43,896 bases of DNA, taken from contig ONET01000009.1 of NCBI GenBank assembly GCA_900316905.1, forward strand, positions 1-43,896, read 5' to 3'. The notes below the pieces were generated by a model that worked only from the letters and a program-made list of their open reading frames with translations, was not told the origin of the DNA and did no database searches. Both the position numbers and the translations under genes were made by a program. This document shows, in pieces, positions 33,058 through 41,006 of the stretch. Source of the stretch: an uncultured Treponema sp. Its GTDB lineage: Bacteria > Spirochaetota > Spirochaetia > Treponematales > Treponemataceae. The stretch's first letter is position 1. Each line of letters starts with the position of its first letter.

Positions 33058-34329
33058 TTAAAAGCTAATTATTTCTTCATACAGGCCAATCGCGAATTGG
33101 TCTGTCATTCCGCTGATGTATTCAATCAAGCATTTTTGCCAGGACTCGTCGTTTGTTATGTCAAATACTTGCGGGGCCAGGCAGCGCAAGAGGCGCTTTC
33201 TGTCGGGCTGTCGGACCGCCTGGTAGTTTGTGTAGCGGACAAGCCAGTCCTCAAAGTTTTCCAATAGTTTTGGGAAGTATTTGAGCGCGTTGTTCAGCCT
33301 TCCCCTTTGCGCGTAGATTTGCGTCCGCGACAACGTGTTGTAAATCGTTTCTATCACATTGCGCGCATAGTTTTGGAATTCCTTCAGTCGCCAGTGCGTG
33401 TAGATTTTTGAGTAGCTGAACTTGTGCAGCTCCACGATGAACTTAAAGTATTCGTCGCTAAAGGTGATTCCGCGCTCCGGGGAACTTTGCTCGCAAAGAT
33501 CCACTATCATGTCGTTGATCAAAACAGTCGTGTTGACGGCCTTGCCTGACCTAAAGGCCTTGGCTCCCTTTCCTTCAAAGCCCAGGCTGCTTCCAACAAT
33601 GTCGCGCAACATTCGGTAGCTTCCCATGTCCAAAAGATGGTAGGCCCTGGCGTCCTCCAAGTCGCGGCCAAGGAATGAAATTTTGTCCGAAATCTTTACC
33701 ACGCAGCCTTCCCAAGTGAAGGGCTGCAAAAGGCCCGGCCGCTTTATCGTGTAAAGGTCAATCGCGTCGTCGCGCGGAATTATTCCCTGCTGGTGGATTT
33801 CTCCGCAATGGCTAATAAGGCCGTCGCGCACGGCGTAAGTCAAGTCCAAATTTTTTAGGAAGCCGTCAGGGTCGGAAAGCGTTTCTATGTAGTCGGCGAA
33901 AAAGAGACTGTTGCGCTCGTGCCAAAATTTTTTTGGAGCGTTGGCGCCTTCCTTTTGCTTTAAGAGGGAATTGAGACATTCCTCGCCAAAGTGGCCAAAG
34001 GGCGCGTGGCCTATGTCGTGGCCCAAGGCGATGGCCTTTGTAAGCTCCGCGTTAAGGCCAAGGTATTTTGAGATGGTCGTGGCCACGCTGGCCACATGCT
34101 GGACGTGCTCCATGCGCGTGCAAATGTGGTCGTTTTTAGGCGCGAAAAAAACTTGCGTCTTGTGCTTTAGACGGCTGTAGGCCTGGCAGTGAAGTATGCG
34201 GGTGTAGTCGCGCTCAAATTCGCTTCGTATGTCGTTTCCGCGATCGTAAAGCGCCGACTGCCGGCGGACGCTGTCTTCCCATTTTGGCGAGCCTTGGACT
34301 GTCGCCGCTTGCTTGAACGAATCTTTCAT
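33058..34329 (-). CDS. dgt: Deoxyguanosinetriphosphate triphosphohydrolase-like HD protein
   Basis: 423 residues. HD-domain signatures: RILHCQAYSRLKHKTQVF, RMEHVQHV, GHDIGHAPFGHFGE, and the distal aspartate in KISDKISFLGRDLEDA. The family cleaves dNTPs to nucleoside and triphosphate, and can influence dNTP pools and phage replication. Its start overlaps the stop of the HD-GYP gene (TAATG), making it the last gene of an Hpt / response regulator / dGTPase operon. Confidence 0.88.
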   Translation of the reverse strand: MKDSFKQAATVQGSPKWEDSVRRQSALYDRGNDIRSEFERDYTRILHCQAYSRLKHKTQVFFAPKNDHICTRMEHVQHVASVATTISKYLGLNAELTKAIALGHDIGHAPFGHFGEECLNSLLKQKEGANAPKKFWHERNSLFFADYIETLSDPDGFLKNLDLTYAVRDGLISHCGEIHQQGIIPRDDAIDLYTIKRPGLLQPFTWEGCVVKISDKISFLGRDLEDARAYHLLDMGSYRMLRDIVGSSLGFEGKGAKAFRSGKAVNTTVLINDMIVDLCEQSSPERGITFSDEYFKFIVELHKFSYSKIYTHWRLKEFQNYARNVIETIYNTLSRTQIYAQRGRLNNALKYFPKLLENFEDWLVRYTNYQAVRQPDRKRLLRCLAPQVFDITNDESWQKCLIEYISGMTDQFAIGLYEEIISF

Positions 34330-35399
34330 TATGACTTTGCTTCGCTCGCGATTTTTTCCAGCTCGGGCGCGGCTTTTTCAAAAGCGCGGATCAAGTCTGG
34401 ATTGAAGGCGCCGCAGTCGCCGTTGAGAATCATTTTTACGGCTTCGTCGTGGCTGTAGGCCTTTTTGTAGACGCGCTTGGAGACAAGGACGTCGTAGGCT
34501 TCGGCAAGGCCTACGATTTGCGCGCTAAGGGGAATTTGGTTTTCCTTTAGGCCGTCTGGATAGCCCCTTCCGTCGTAGCGCTCCATGTGGCTGCGCGCGA
34601 TTTCCTTTGCGAATGTGCAGAATGGCTCAGGAATTCCTTGAACGGAACTCAAGAGCTTGGCTCCCAGCGTAGGCGCCGCGCGGATTATTTCCATCTCTTC
34701 TGAACTGAGCTTTTGCGGCTTTGTGAGAATTTCGTCGGAAACATAAACTTTTCCAATGTCGTGAATGACGCTGGCGTTAGCCATGGAATCGATGATGTCG
34801 TCCTTTAGGCCGTATTCCGGATGCTCCACGGAAAATTCTTTCGCAAGCGTTTTTGTCACTTCCCTTATTCTGCGCGCGTGGTCGCTTTCTTCCTTGCTGC
34901 GGCTTTCTATGACTTCGCAAACATGGCCCACCAAAGAGCCGATGGAAGTGTTCAAGTCCTGCCGCTGCATTTGAAGAAGCTCGTCTATTTGGACGATGCT
35001 GGAATCGCTTTTGTGTTTGGCCTCAAAGTATTCAATCATGTTTTGGACGCGGCGCTTGATTATCATTATGTTGAAGGGCTTGGGAATCACGTCGACCGCG
35101 CCGTAGTCGTAAGCGCGCTCGATGACATTGCTTGACGCGTCGGTTGTTATCAAGAATACCGGAATGTTTTGAATCAAGGAGCTTATGTTCAGTTCCTGCA
35201 AAACGCCAAAGCCGTCCATCTCGGGCATGATGATGTCAAGGAAAATCGCGGCGAGGTCGCTTTGGTTTTCCTTGATTTTTTGCAAGCCCACGGCGCCGTT
35301 TTCCGCTTCAAGCACGTCAAATTCTTTTTTAAAGGCTTCCTTTAATATGGCTCGGTTCAGCTCAACGTCGTCGATTACAATAAGTTTTTTCTTGTCCAT
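34329..35399 (-). CDS. Response regulator with HD-GYP output domain
   Basis: 356 residues. Receiver domain residues 1-125: VIDDVELNRA, phosphoacceptor aspartate in AIFLDIIMPEMDGFG, ITTD and IPKPFN. Output domain about 180-350: ASVIHDIGKVYVSD and RYDGRGYPDGL match HD-GYP cyclic-di-GMP phosphodiesterases. The adjacent Hpt protein could pass phosphate to the receiver. AAGGTGG precedes the ATG, 2 nt after the Hpt stop. Together with the GGDEF/EAL protein this is a second c-di-GMP function in the window. Confidence 0.9.
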   Translation of the reverse strand: MDKKKLIVIDDVELNRAILKEAFKKEFDVLEAENGAVGLQKIKENQSDLAAIFLDIIMPEMDGFGVLQELNISSLIQNIPVFLITTDASSNVIERAYDYGAVDVIPKPFNIMIIKRRVQNMIEYFEAKHKSDSSIVQIDELLQMQRQDLNTSIGSLVGHVCEVIESRSKEESDHARRIREVTKTLAKEFSVEHPEYGLKDDIIDSMANASVIHDIGKVYVSDEILTKPQKLSSEEMEIIRAAPTLGAKLLSSVQGIPEPFCTFAKEIARSHMERYDGRGYPDGLKENQIPLSAQIVGLAEAYDVLVSKRVYKKAYSHDEAVKMILNGDCGAFNPDLIRAFEKAAPELEKIASEAKS

Positions 35400-35401
35400 G
35401 C

Positions 35402-35752
35402 TTATTCCACCTTTGATAAAATTTCACAAACGGCGTCAAGTTCCGCCAAAACAGTCGGAATTGACGCCTTTGCGCCGGCATAATCCTTGGCCCTAATTGC
35501 AGCCACAACTTTTGAACAGGCGTTGAACAAAGCCTCGAATCCAAAGTTTCCGCTGGTTCCTTTTAAAGTGTGAACCGCAACCAAAATTCTTTCCCAGTCT
35601 TCGGTTTTGCAAGCGTCCTTTACCGCCTGTATCGTTTCGTCTTCGGGGAATTTTTGAATGAACATTTCCAAAAATTCCTGGTTGCCGGAAAAACGCTCCA
35701 AGACCTCGTCGGGCTTGGGAATCAACTTTTTAATAGCTTCACTTATTGTCAT
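35402..35752 (-). CDS. Histidine phosphotransfer (Hpt) domain protein
   Basis: 116 residues, a single four-helix Hpt domain with phosphorylated histidine in VAVHTLKGTSGNFGF. It relays phosphate between a hybrid kinase (not in this window) and a receiver, most simply the HD-GYP regulator encoded 2 nt downstream. The ATG is 6 nt after a TATAAT and has no Shine-Dalgarno, so the mRNA is probably leaderless. Confidence 0.88.
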   Translation of the reverse strand: MTISEAIKKLIPKPDEVLERFSGNQEFLEMFIQKFPEDETIQAVKDACKTEDWERILVAVHTLKGTSGNFGFEALFNACSKVVAAIRAKDYAGAKASIPTVLAELDAVCEILSKVE

Positions 35753-35758
35753 TCTACT

Positions 35759-35788
35759 ATTATAGCGCGCTTTTTTGAATTCTAACAA
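35759..35788 (-). promoter_or_regulatory. Promoter of the Hpt / HD-GYP / dgt operon
   Basis: -10 TATAAT (35764-35759) within GCGCTATAAT, with TTGTTA (35788-35783) as -35 at 18-bp spacing; 6 nt separate the -10 from the ATG. Confidence 0.55.
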
Positions 35789-35823
35789 TAAAAATGTTGT
35801 TATAGTAAAATGCCGCTTTTTGT

Positions 35824-36684
35824 TCAAATGCCAAAAAGGCCGCGGACAAACGGCTCGCAAAGGACAAAGAGCGCGCTGAAGATGACGGCGGGAAGGTAGT
35901 TGGCCGTCTTGATTTTTTTTAGTCCCATCAAGTTGATTCCAATCAAGACGATGAGCGCGCCGCCGCTTCCGGTGATTTCGGCAAGCAGGGAGTCGCTAAC
36001 GTATTGGTGGATGAAAATCGCGAGCAGGGTAAGCGCGCCCTGGTAGACAAAAATCGCGAGCGCCGAGAATGCCGTTCCGACGCCCATCGCGGCTGCGAAG
36101 CCGATGGCGATAAAGCCGTCCAAAACGCTCTTTAGGAATATGATTGAATAGTCGCCTTCGATTCCGGCCTTAAAGCTTCCGATAATCGCCATCGCGCCGA
36201 CGCAAAACAAGACCGACGCGTTTAGGAAAGCGTAGGCGAAATTCTTTTGCGGCTTCCCGGCGGAAAATTCTGCGGCGCTTTCTTGGGCGGCGGAATCGCT
36301 GGAGGCGTTTGGCTTGGTTGGCGAACTGGAATCGCTTGAGGCGCGCGAAACGGTAGGGGCGGCGGGATTGCTTGGGGCGCGCGAAACGGCAGGGGCGGCG
36401 GATTCCGGCTTTTTCAAAAAGACGCGCTCCAAAAAGCGGCCTACTTTTAAAATCTTTCCGTCTATGTCCAGCGCGGTTCCCACGATTCCGCCAAAAATCA
36501 AGGACAGCGCAAGGTAAACGACGTTTTGGTATTTAAAGGCCATTTGAACGCCTATGACAAAGGAGACTAGGCCGCAAGCGGTTTGGATTGAGTCCGTTAT
36601 TTTTTGCGGGATTTTTTTTGCGAACAAAAGTCCGATTACAGAGCCGGCCACGATTGCGGCGCAATTAACGAATACAGCGAGCAT
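35824..36684 (-). CDS. DUF554 family membrane protein with a low-complexity insert
   Basis: 286 residues. Membrane segments typical of DUF554 (FVNCAAIVAGSVIGLLFAKK, ACGLVSFVIGVQMAF, VLDGFIAIGFAAAMGVGTAFS, GGALIVLIGINLMGL). Between the second and third membrane blocks, about residues 95-145, lies a Ser/Ala/Pro-rich stretch with a near-perfect 36-bp duplication (36341 and 36377) giving VSRASSD / VSRAPSN repeats; the family normally has a short loop there. Function of DUF554 is not established. The ATG has GAGG upstream and a -10 TACAAT at 36707-36702. Confidence 0.82.
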   Translation of the reverse strand: MLAVFVNCAAIVAGSVIGLLFAKKIPQKITDSIQTACGLVSFVIGVQMAFKYQNVVYLALSLIFGGIVGTALDIDGKILKVGRFLERVFLKKPESAAPAVSRAPSNPAAPTVSRASSDSSSPTKPNASSDSAAQESAAEFSAGKPQKNFAYAFLNASVLFCVGAMAIIGSFKAGIEGDYSIIFLKSVLDGFIAIGFAAAMGVGTAFSALAIFVYQGALTLLAIFIHQYVSDSLLAEITGSGGALIVLIGINLMGLKKIKTANYLPAVIFSALFVLCEPFVRGLFGI

Positions 36685-36759
36685 TTTTTTTCCTCGCGGG
36701 AATTGTAGCGCAAAAGGCGGGCCTTCCGCAAGCGACGCGCCAGGCCCTGGGCAAGCGCT

Positions 36760-37533
36760 TTATTTTATTTCAAAAACTTTCTCGCTTTTGATTTTTCCGT
36801 CGGGGTAATATGTGTATTCGTATTTTAATTCTTCGGCCGGCCCGCCGCTGATGTAATTTTTTTCCCGCTCAAGATAATTGTTCGCGTTGTAGAAATACTC
36901 GCTTTTTAGATTACCGTTGAGAAGCCTTTTTGTCCTTTTGTTGGCGGAATTGTATTCAAATTTTTCTTCTGTCGCCACTTTTCCGATTTTTTGCTTTTGC
37001 AAAACAAGGTTGTCGTTGGAGTCGTAGAAAAAAGTCGCGGTCGCCTCGTCGCCTAAAAGCGATCGCCTTTCTTTGACTTTTCTTCCTGCGGAATCGTAAT
37101 CGTACCAGCGCTCCATGCCCTGCGTGTCTTTTTCGTGGATTAAAAGCTTTTTGTCGTTGTATTCAAAAGTCACAACGCTTCCGCTTGAAAATTCCTTTAA
37201 AATCAAATTGCCGTTTGAGTCGTATTTGAACGAGCATGAAAACAAGTCGCCCAAATTGGTCGTGTATGAAAGCGCGTTCCCATTTGAATCGTAGGTGTAC
37301 CAAACTTCGTCGCCGGCCGTGTTTTTGGAATGCTGGAGCTTTCCAAAGGAGTTGAACTCACGCCATTCCTTAAAGCCCGAGGCTCTTTCGGTGTAAGTGA
37401 CGTTTCCGTTTTCGTCGTACTCGGAATATTTGGCGAAGATTTCTTTTGGCTCGTCCGCTTCCCACCAGTCTTGGGCAAGGCAAGGGAAAACGCCTAAAAG
37501 CATGGCTGTCAAAAGCGTGATTGATTTTTTCAT
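36760..37533 (-). CDS. Secreted YD-repeat-like protein
   Basis: 257 residues. A signal peptide (MKKSITLLTAMLLGVFPCLA) precedes a mature region of repeated strands of the form YDSNGNLxxKE: YDENGNVTYTE, YTYDSNGNALSY, FKYDSNGNLILKE, FEYNDKKLLIHE, YDYDSAGRKVKE, FFYDSNDNLVLQ, FEYNSANKRTKR, FYNANNYLERE and YYPDGKIKSE. These resemble RHS/YD repeats, but the protein is too short for an RHS toxin and has no toxin tip. Role unknown, perhaps at the cell surface. A 45-codon in-frame extension to 37668 carries a strong Shine-Dalgarno (GGAGG); this start was not chosen because the signal peptide would become internal. Confidence 0.65.
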   Translation of the reverse strand: MKKSITLLTAMLLGVFPCLAQDWWEADEPKEIFAKYSEYDENGNVTYTERASGFKEWREFNSFGKLQHSKNTAGDEVWYTYDSNGNALSYTTNLGDLFSCSFKYDSNGNLILKEFSSGSVVTFEYNDKKLLIHEKDTQGMERWYDYDSAGRKVKERRSLLGDEATATFFYDSNDNLVLQKQKIGKVATEEKFEYNSANKRTKRLLNGNLKSEYFYNANNYLEREKNYISGGPAEELKYEYTYYPDGKIKSEKVFEIK

Positions 37534-37733
37534 AAAGATTTCTATGCAATTTGAGCCGCTAGTCGCGATTTTGTCCTCGTATAGTTTGAGAACCCCGCCT
37601 CTAAGCCTCACGAACCCGCCGAGCGCGTACCGCTCCACCGCGTTTGAAAGTTTCACGCCTTCTTCCATAATTAATCCTCCTGTCAGAAAATTATATAAAA
37701 AAATTAAACAAGGAAAAGCGCAAGTCCGCTATT

Positions 37734-38258
37734 TTACATCGGCAGCTCCGCCACGAGCCAGTCGCCGTTTTCGTCCTGCGTCATCGCAACTTGGTCTTCA
37801 CCCTCGTCTGATTCCCCCTGATAAGAAGCGGCAATGTTCACCGTGTATAACGCCCTCCCGTCGCCGTTGGACTTGAAAGATGAGGGATTGATTGTAACGC
37901 GGACTGAATCAACTTTCCCATAGAAGCCTTCCCATGCTTCATTCATCGCGGCTATTCCTTCGTCAAACGAAGAGCCTGGGAAACTATAATGCGCGATTAA
38001 ATCATGCCATTCTTCGCCCTTGGAAAAATAACTGACGAAGAACGAAACGAGGACAGAAGTCGGGTCTTTTCTGTCGGTCTGCGACAGGATTTTTGCATTG
38101 TCAAAAACTTCCTCTTCAGAAACCGCGGCAACTTCGCTTCCTCTTCTTGAGACAATGAAAGACTTATTGTCATTCGCCGTTTTCAGATTTCTGTCTTCCG
38201 CAAACGCAAGCGACGACAGCGCGACCGCCGCCGCCAAAATCAGAAATAGTTTTTTCAT
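37734..38258 (-). CDS. Secreted protein of unknown function
   Basis: 174 residues. Signal peptide MKKLFLILAAAVALSSLAFAE, then a mature domain with the pattern DPTSVLVSFFVSYFSKGEEW and a C-terminal strand-rich part ending DENGDWLVAELPM, reminiscent of NTF2/DUF4864-like folds but not identified. GGAGG lies 7 nt before the ATG; a longer start at 38285 is less likely. The signal-peptide coding sequence is almost identical to that of the unrelated protein at 43318-43737. Confidence 0.65.
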   Translation of the reverse strand: MKKLFLILAAAVALSSLAFAEDRNLKTANDNKSFIVSRRGSEVAAVSEEEVFDNAKILSQTDRKDPTSVLVSFFVSYFSKGEEWHDLIAHYSFPGSSFDEGIAAMNEAWEGFYGKVDSVRVTINPSSFKSNGDGRALYTVNIAASYQGESDEGEDQVAMTQDENGDWLVAELPM

Positions 38259-38271
38259 TGTGTGTCCTCCG

Positions 38272-38303
38272 TGTGTTTCCCCCATTGTACCACATTTCGC
38301 GCG
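38272..38303 (-). promoter_or_regulatory. Promoter-like repeat, copy 1, upstream of the secreted-protein gene
   Basis: 32 bp matching 42453-42484 at 28 positions. It includes a minus-strand -10 TACAAT (38289-38284) suitably placed for the gene starting at 38258. Confidence 0.45.
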
Positions 38304-38346
38304 GTCGATACAGGGCGGGCGGGGCGTATAACAACTGGTTGTACCG

Positions 38347-38365
38347 CAGCGGGCTTGACCCGCTG
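38347..38365. repeat. Small hairpin
   Basis: CAGCGGG-CTTGA-CCCGCTG, perfect 7-bp stem, in the 134-bp space between two minus-strand genes; no T-tract. It may be REP-like or a weak terminator. Confidence 0.4.
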
Positions 38366-38392
38366 TCGGCTACGAACCTTTGTTATGTGATT

Positions 38393-39004
38393 TTACTTAC
38401 TCCTTACAGCTTTTATCATGGCTACAGGATAAAAAATTATACCACGAATATTTACAATATTACTTTTATAAATTTTTATACTATCGTTATCTTCCCAAAC
38501 AAAATATTCATACGGAATATCTTCTTTGCCTTCAATCCAGACATGAGCCGTAGACTCATAAAAAACTTCTTTCCGTACAATTGGGAAAAACTTATTCACC
38601 AGAAAAACACAAACGTGTCCTGAGCCGCCTGAATATGCGCCTACAGGATAATGATAAGCATCACAGTATTCTATTTTATTCGGGGAATAGCATCGTTGAA
38701 TTCTTACTTTGTTTATTTCTTCATTGATCCAAAAGAGACTGCCCAAAAAATTGATGAGAAAAAATAAGATAATTACTATATAAAAACCAAATCCGCCGAT
38801 AAATGACGGAAGATAAAATAACAGCTTTCCTTTTTGCTTAGTCGTGATTTTCTTATACGAAAGAAATCCAAAAAGTAAAACAAATAATGGAAAGATAAAA
38901 TTTGCAATAGTCGAATTTAATTCCACATTTGTCAAAATGAGAAACAAAAGGATTATCCCTAAAAGAAGATTACAGTAATTTATAACTATGCTTTTTTCTT
39001 TCAT
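38393..39004 (-). CDS. Membrane protein of unknown function
   Basis: 203 residues, AT-rich coding sequence. Three hydrophobic segments occur in the first 90 residues (LLLGIILLFLILTNVEL, FIFPLFVLLFGFLSYKK, FYIVIILFFLINFLGSLF), followed by an outer domain with CYSPNKIEYCDAYHYPV and GGSGHVCVFLVNKF. No Shine-Dalgarno is obvious. Base composition differs from the core genes, suggesting recent acquisition. 39005-39148 holds nothing I can support. Confidence 0.55.
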   Translation of the reverse strand: MKEKSIVINYCNLLLGIILLFLILTNVELNSTIANFIFPLFVLLFGFLSYKKITTKQKGKLLFYLPSFIGGFGFYIVIILFFLINFLGSLFWINEEINKVRIQRCYSPNKIEYCDAYHYPVGAYSGGSGHVCVFLVNKFFPIVRKEVFYESTAHVWIEGKEDIPYEYFVWEDNDSIKIYKSNIVNIRGIIFYPVAMIKAVRSK

Positions 39005-39148
39005 TTTTTATAACCGCTTCTTCGTCCTAGCCCTAAAGTTAAATTTCATTTTAGAAAGCAAGCTTGACTCGATGAAATTATGAGCCTTTAGTCCTATTTT
39101 GTTGTGTTGTATCAACTTCCATTTTCGGCAGCTAATACAACTTAGCAT

Positions 39149-39649
39149 TTAAAAAATCTCCTTTTTCTTTAATTTATGCCATTTTTGATTTGCTCTATAT
39201 TTTTCGATAGAGAAAACTTTTTGAACTTTTTCGGTGCTAATAGAAAGATCATAATAGCGAACAAGACTTTCTACCAAACTCAAATGAATGTAATATTGAT
39301 TTTCGGGTCCCCAAAACCAATGATGATTCCATGAATCCATATCAAAAAAAGTTATTTCTCCTGAGTCTTTACCATCTTGTAAAATAAAGCCATACATGTA
39401 TTCAGTATCATCAAAATAACCGATTTCTATAAATTCTTCAGTTATTATATTTTTGCAATAAAAGGAGATAAAACCCGATTTACCAATATTTTTTTCGGAA
39501 AGAGATTTCTTATTAATTTTAATATCCTCTAAAAAAGGTGTGGCTGGATAATCAGGCGGAATATTTAATACAAGATTTCTTGTACTTCTACACGAAATCA
39601 CAAGAAAGGGTAACAATAGTATTATAATTCTATATTTTTTTAACTCCAT
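39149..39649 (-). CDS. Small lipoprotein of unknown function
   Basis: 166 residues. A signal peptide with lipobox LVISC (cysteine about residue 20) predicts lipid anchoring. The mature part is strand-rich (SGFISFYCKNIITEEFIEIGYFD cut short: FIEIGYFDDTEYMYG, GEITFFDMDSWNHHWFWG) and ends in a basic segment. AT-rich like its upstream neighbours; no family recognised. Confidence 0.55.
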   Translation of the reverse strand: MELKKYRIIILLLPFLVISCRSTRNLVLNIPPDYPATPFLEDIKINKKSLSEKNIGKSGFISFYCKNIITEEFIEIGYFDDTEYMYGFILQDGKDSGEITFFDMDSWNHHWFWGPENQYYIHLSLVESLVRYYDLSISTEKVQKVFSIEKYRANQKWHKLKKKEIF

Positions 39650-39682
39650 ATTTTTTTCGCTTTGCCCCCATAATATATTTAA

Positions 39683-39802
39683 TTATAGATTATCAATAAT
39701 TTTTTTATTTCGTAACCAGTTAAGATTAATAGGCTTTTGATTTAATATCGGTTCCATTAATTGTTCATTCCTAACAATTGTTTTAAAATCTTCAATTTTC
39801 AT
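39683..39802 (-). CDS. 39-codon reading frame, possible small protein
   Basis: Starts MKIEDFKTIVRNEQLMEPIL and ends NKKIIDNL. AAAGGTG precedes the ATG by about 9 nt. Composition (charged, with Trp and Pro) looks coding, and it lies 33 nt before the lipoprotein gene on the same strand. It could be the truncated N-terminus of a longer lost gene. Confidence 0.4.
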   Translation of the reverse strand: MKIEDFKTIVRNEQLMEPILNQKPINLNWLRNKKIIDNL

Positions 39803-39845
39803 TTTTTTGAACACCTTTTATCAAAACTTTCTTTCATACTTCATA

Positions 39846-39977
39846 TTATATTGAATCAATATAATGTTGATCCCTCAACCAATCTAGCAATTCAAAAAGT
39901 GCCTTTTCTTCTGTATCAAATTTTGAACTTCGAAAAACAGTGGCTCTCTCATCAGTTTCATATACAATCCAACTCTG
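39846..39977 (-). pseudogene. In-frame coding remnant following the lipoprotein stop codon
   Basis: Reading on past the TAA of the lipoprotein gene in the same frame gives 43 open codons, including WIVYETDERATVFRSSKF and DTEEKALFELLDWLRDQHYI, before the next stop. This composition is protein-like rather than random AT-rich sequence. Either the gene was longer and gained a nonsense codon, or this is the tail of another gene joined by deletion. Confidence 0.4.
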
Positions 39978-41006
39978 TTACCGTAATCCCATAATACCCA
40001 TAAACGCGGCGTATGAGCGTATCCGCTCCAGTGAGGCGGTGTCATCGATGACGATTTTTTTTGCGAGGTTTCTTTTTTCGTCCTCTGGCAAATTCCATCG
40101 GTCGGGGGCATCTGGTGTTTTTACAAGATAGTCGATTTCAAGCGATTTTGTCGTTGTGAACACCGCTTCAAGATAGTTGGGCATTTGAATGGTTTCCCAG
40201 TAAACATCTCCGTCTTTTGCAATGTTATCGTCACAGAAAAACGCTCCCTCTATGCTGTCCAGAGTCGCGCCGTCAGAATCTTCATACTCATCGGTCTTGA
40301 AACAAAAATAGGCGTAGTCGAAGAGCGTTTCCGCTTCCGCCTCAAACCTCATGAAATATCTGCCCTGCGCCGGCTTATATTGCCACCAGACCGCCACATT
40401 CTCATCTTTGCAAAGGCAAAAGCGGAGGGAATCTTCCATGGAGGAAAGTATGTCATCATCTGAAAGCGCGGCTTCGCTTCCGTCCGCAAATATAATCCTG
40501 ATAGTTTTATTCCGTATTGTCTCCGTCCACCCCGAAACTTTTACAGGATTTCCGATAGAAAATGTACAGGCGGCATAAGGGCTGATTTCATGCGAAAGGC
40601 TTTCTGATATGGAAAAAAGTTCCCTGTCATTTTCATCAAAGACCGTATAGGAAAAATACATTTCCTTTATGGTTTTTTCTGTAATATTACAGAGCACTAT
40701 GCTGACATCCTCACCATACAGTTCAAAGGTATTTACGGCGACAGGTGTTGCCATGCCTTTATGGACGGCTCTGAAAACAGTTTTTTCGTCTTCCGTGTCA
40801 TAGAGGTGAAGGTATTTAATTCCCGTTTCCGTGTGTTCCTCCGCCTCAGCCGTCTGAGCAAACGCGGAAATTTGTTCCGCCTGTACGGTCTGCTCCGCCG
40901 TTTCGCCCTGCGCGCTTTGTTGCGCGGACTTTTTCTCGCACGAACCGAGCGCGAGAATGAGCGCGAACGGCAGAAGCGGGCGGATTTTGGCTAGTCGGGC
41001 TTTCAT
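39978..41006 (-). CDS. Lipoprotein of unknown function
   Basis: 342 residues. Signal peptide with lipobox LALGSC (cysteine about residue 23), a Gln/Ala/Glu-rich spacer to about residue 60, then a strand-rich domain (VSIVLCNITEKTIKEMYFSY, KTIRIIFADGS, CKDENVAVWWQYKPAQG). It ends SYAAFMGIMGLR. The start overlaps the end of the DUF4143 ATPase gene by 4 bp (ATGA), so it is translationally coupled to it, an unusual pairing. Possible loss of its C-terminus is described at 39846-39977. Confidence 0.65.
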   Translation of the reverse strand: MKARLAKIRPLLPFALILALGSCEKKSAQQSAQGETAEQTVQAEQISAFAQTAEAEEHTETGIKYLHLYDTEDEKTVFRAVHKGMATPVAVNTFELYGEDVSIVLCNITEKTIKEMYFSYTVFDENDRELFSISESLSHEISPYAACTFSIGNPVKVSGWTETIRNKTIRIIFADGSEAALSDDDILSSMEDSLRFCLCKDENVAVWWQYKPAQGRYFMRFEAEAETLFDYAYFCFKTDEYEDSDGATLDSIEGAFFCDDNIAKDGDVYWETIQMPNYLEAVFTTTKSLEIDYLVKTPDAPDRWNLPEDEKRNLAKKIVIDDTASLERIRSYAAFMGIMGLR

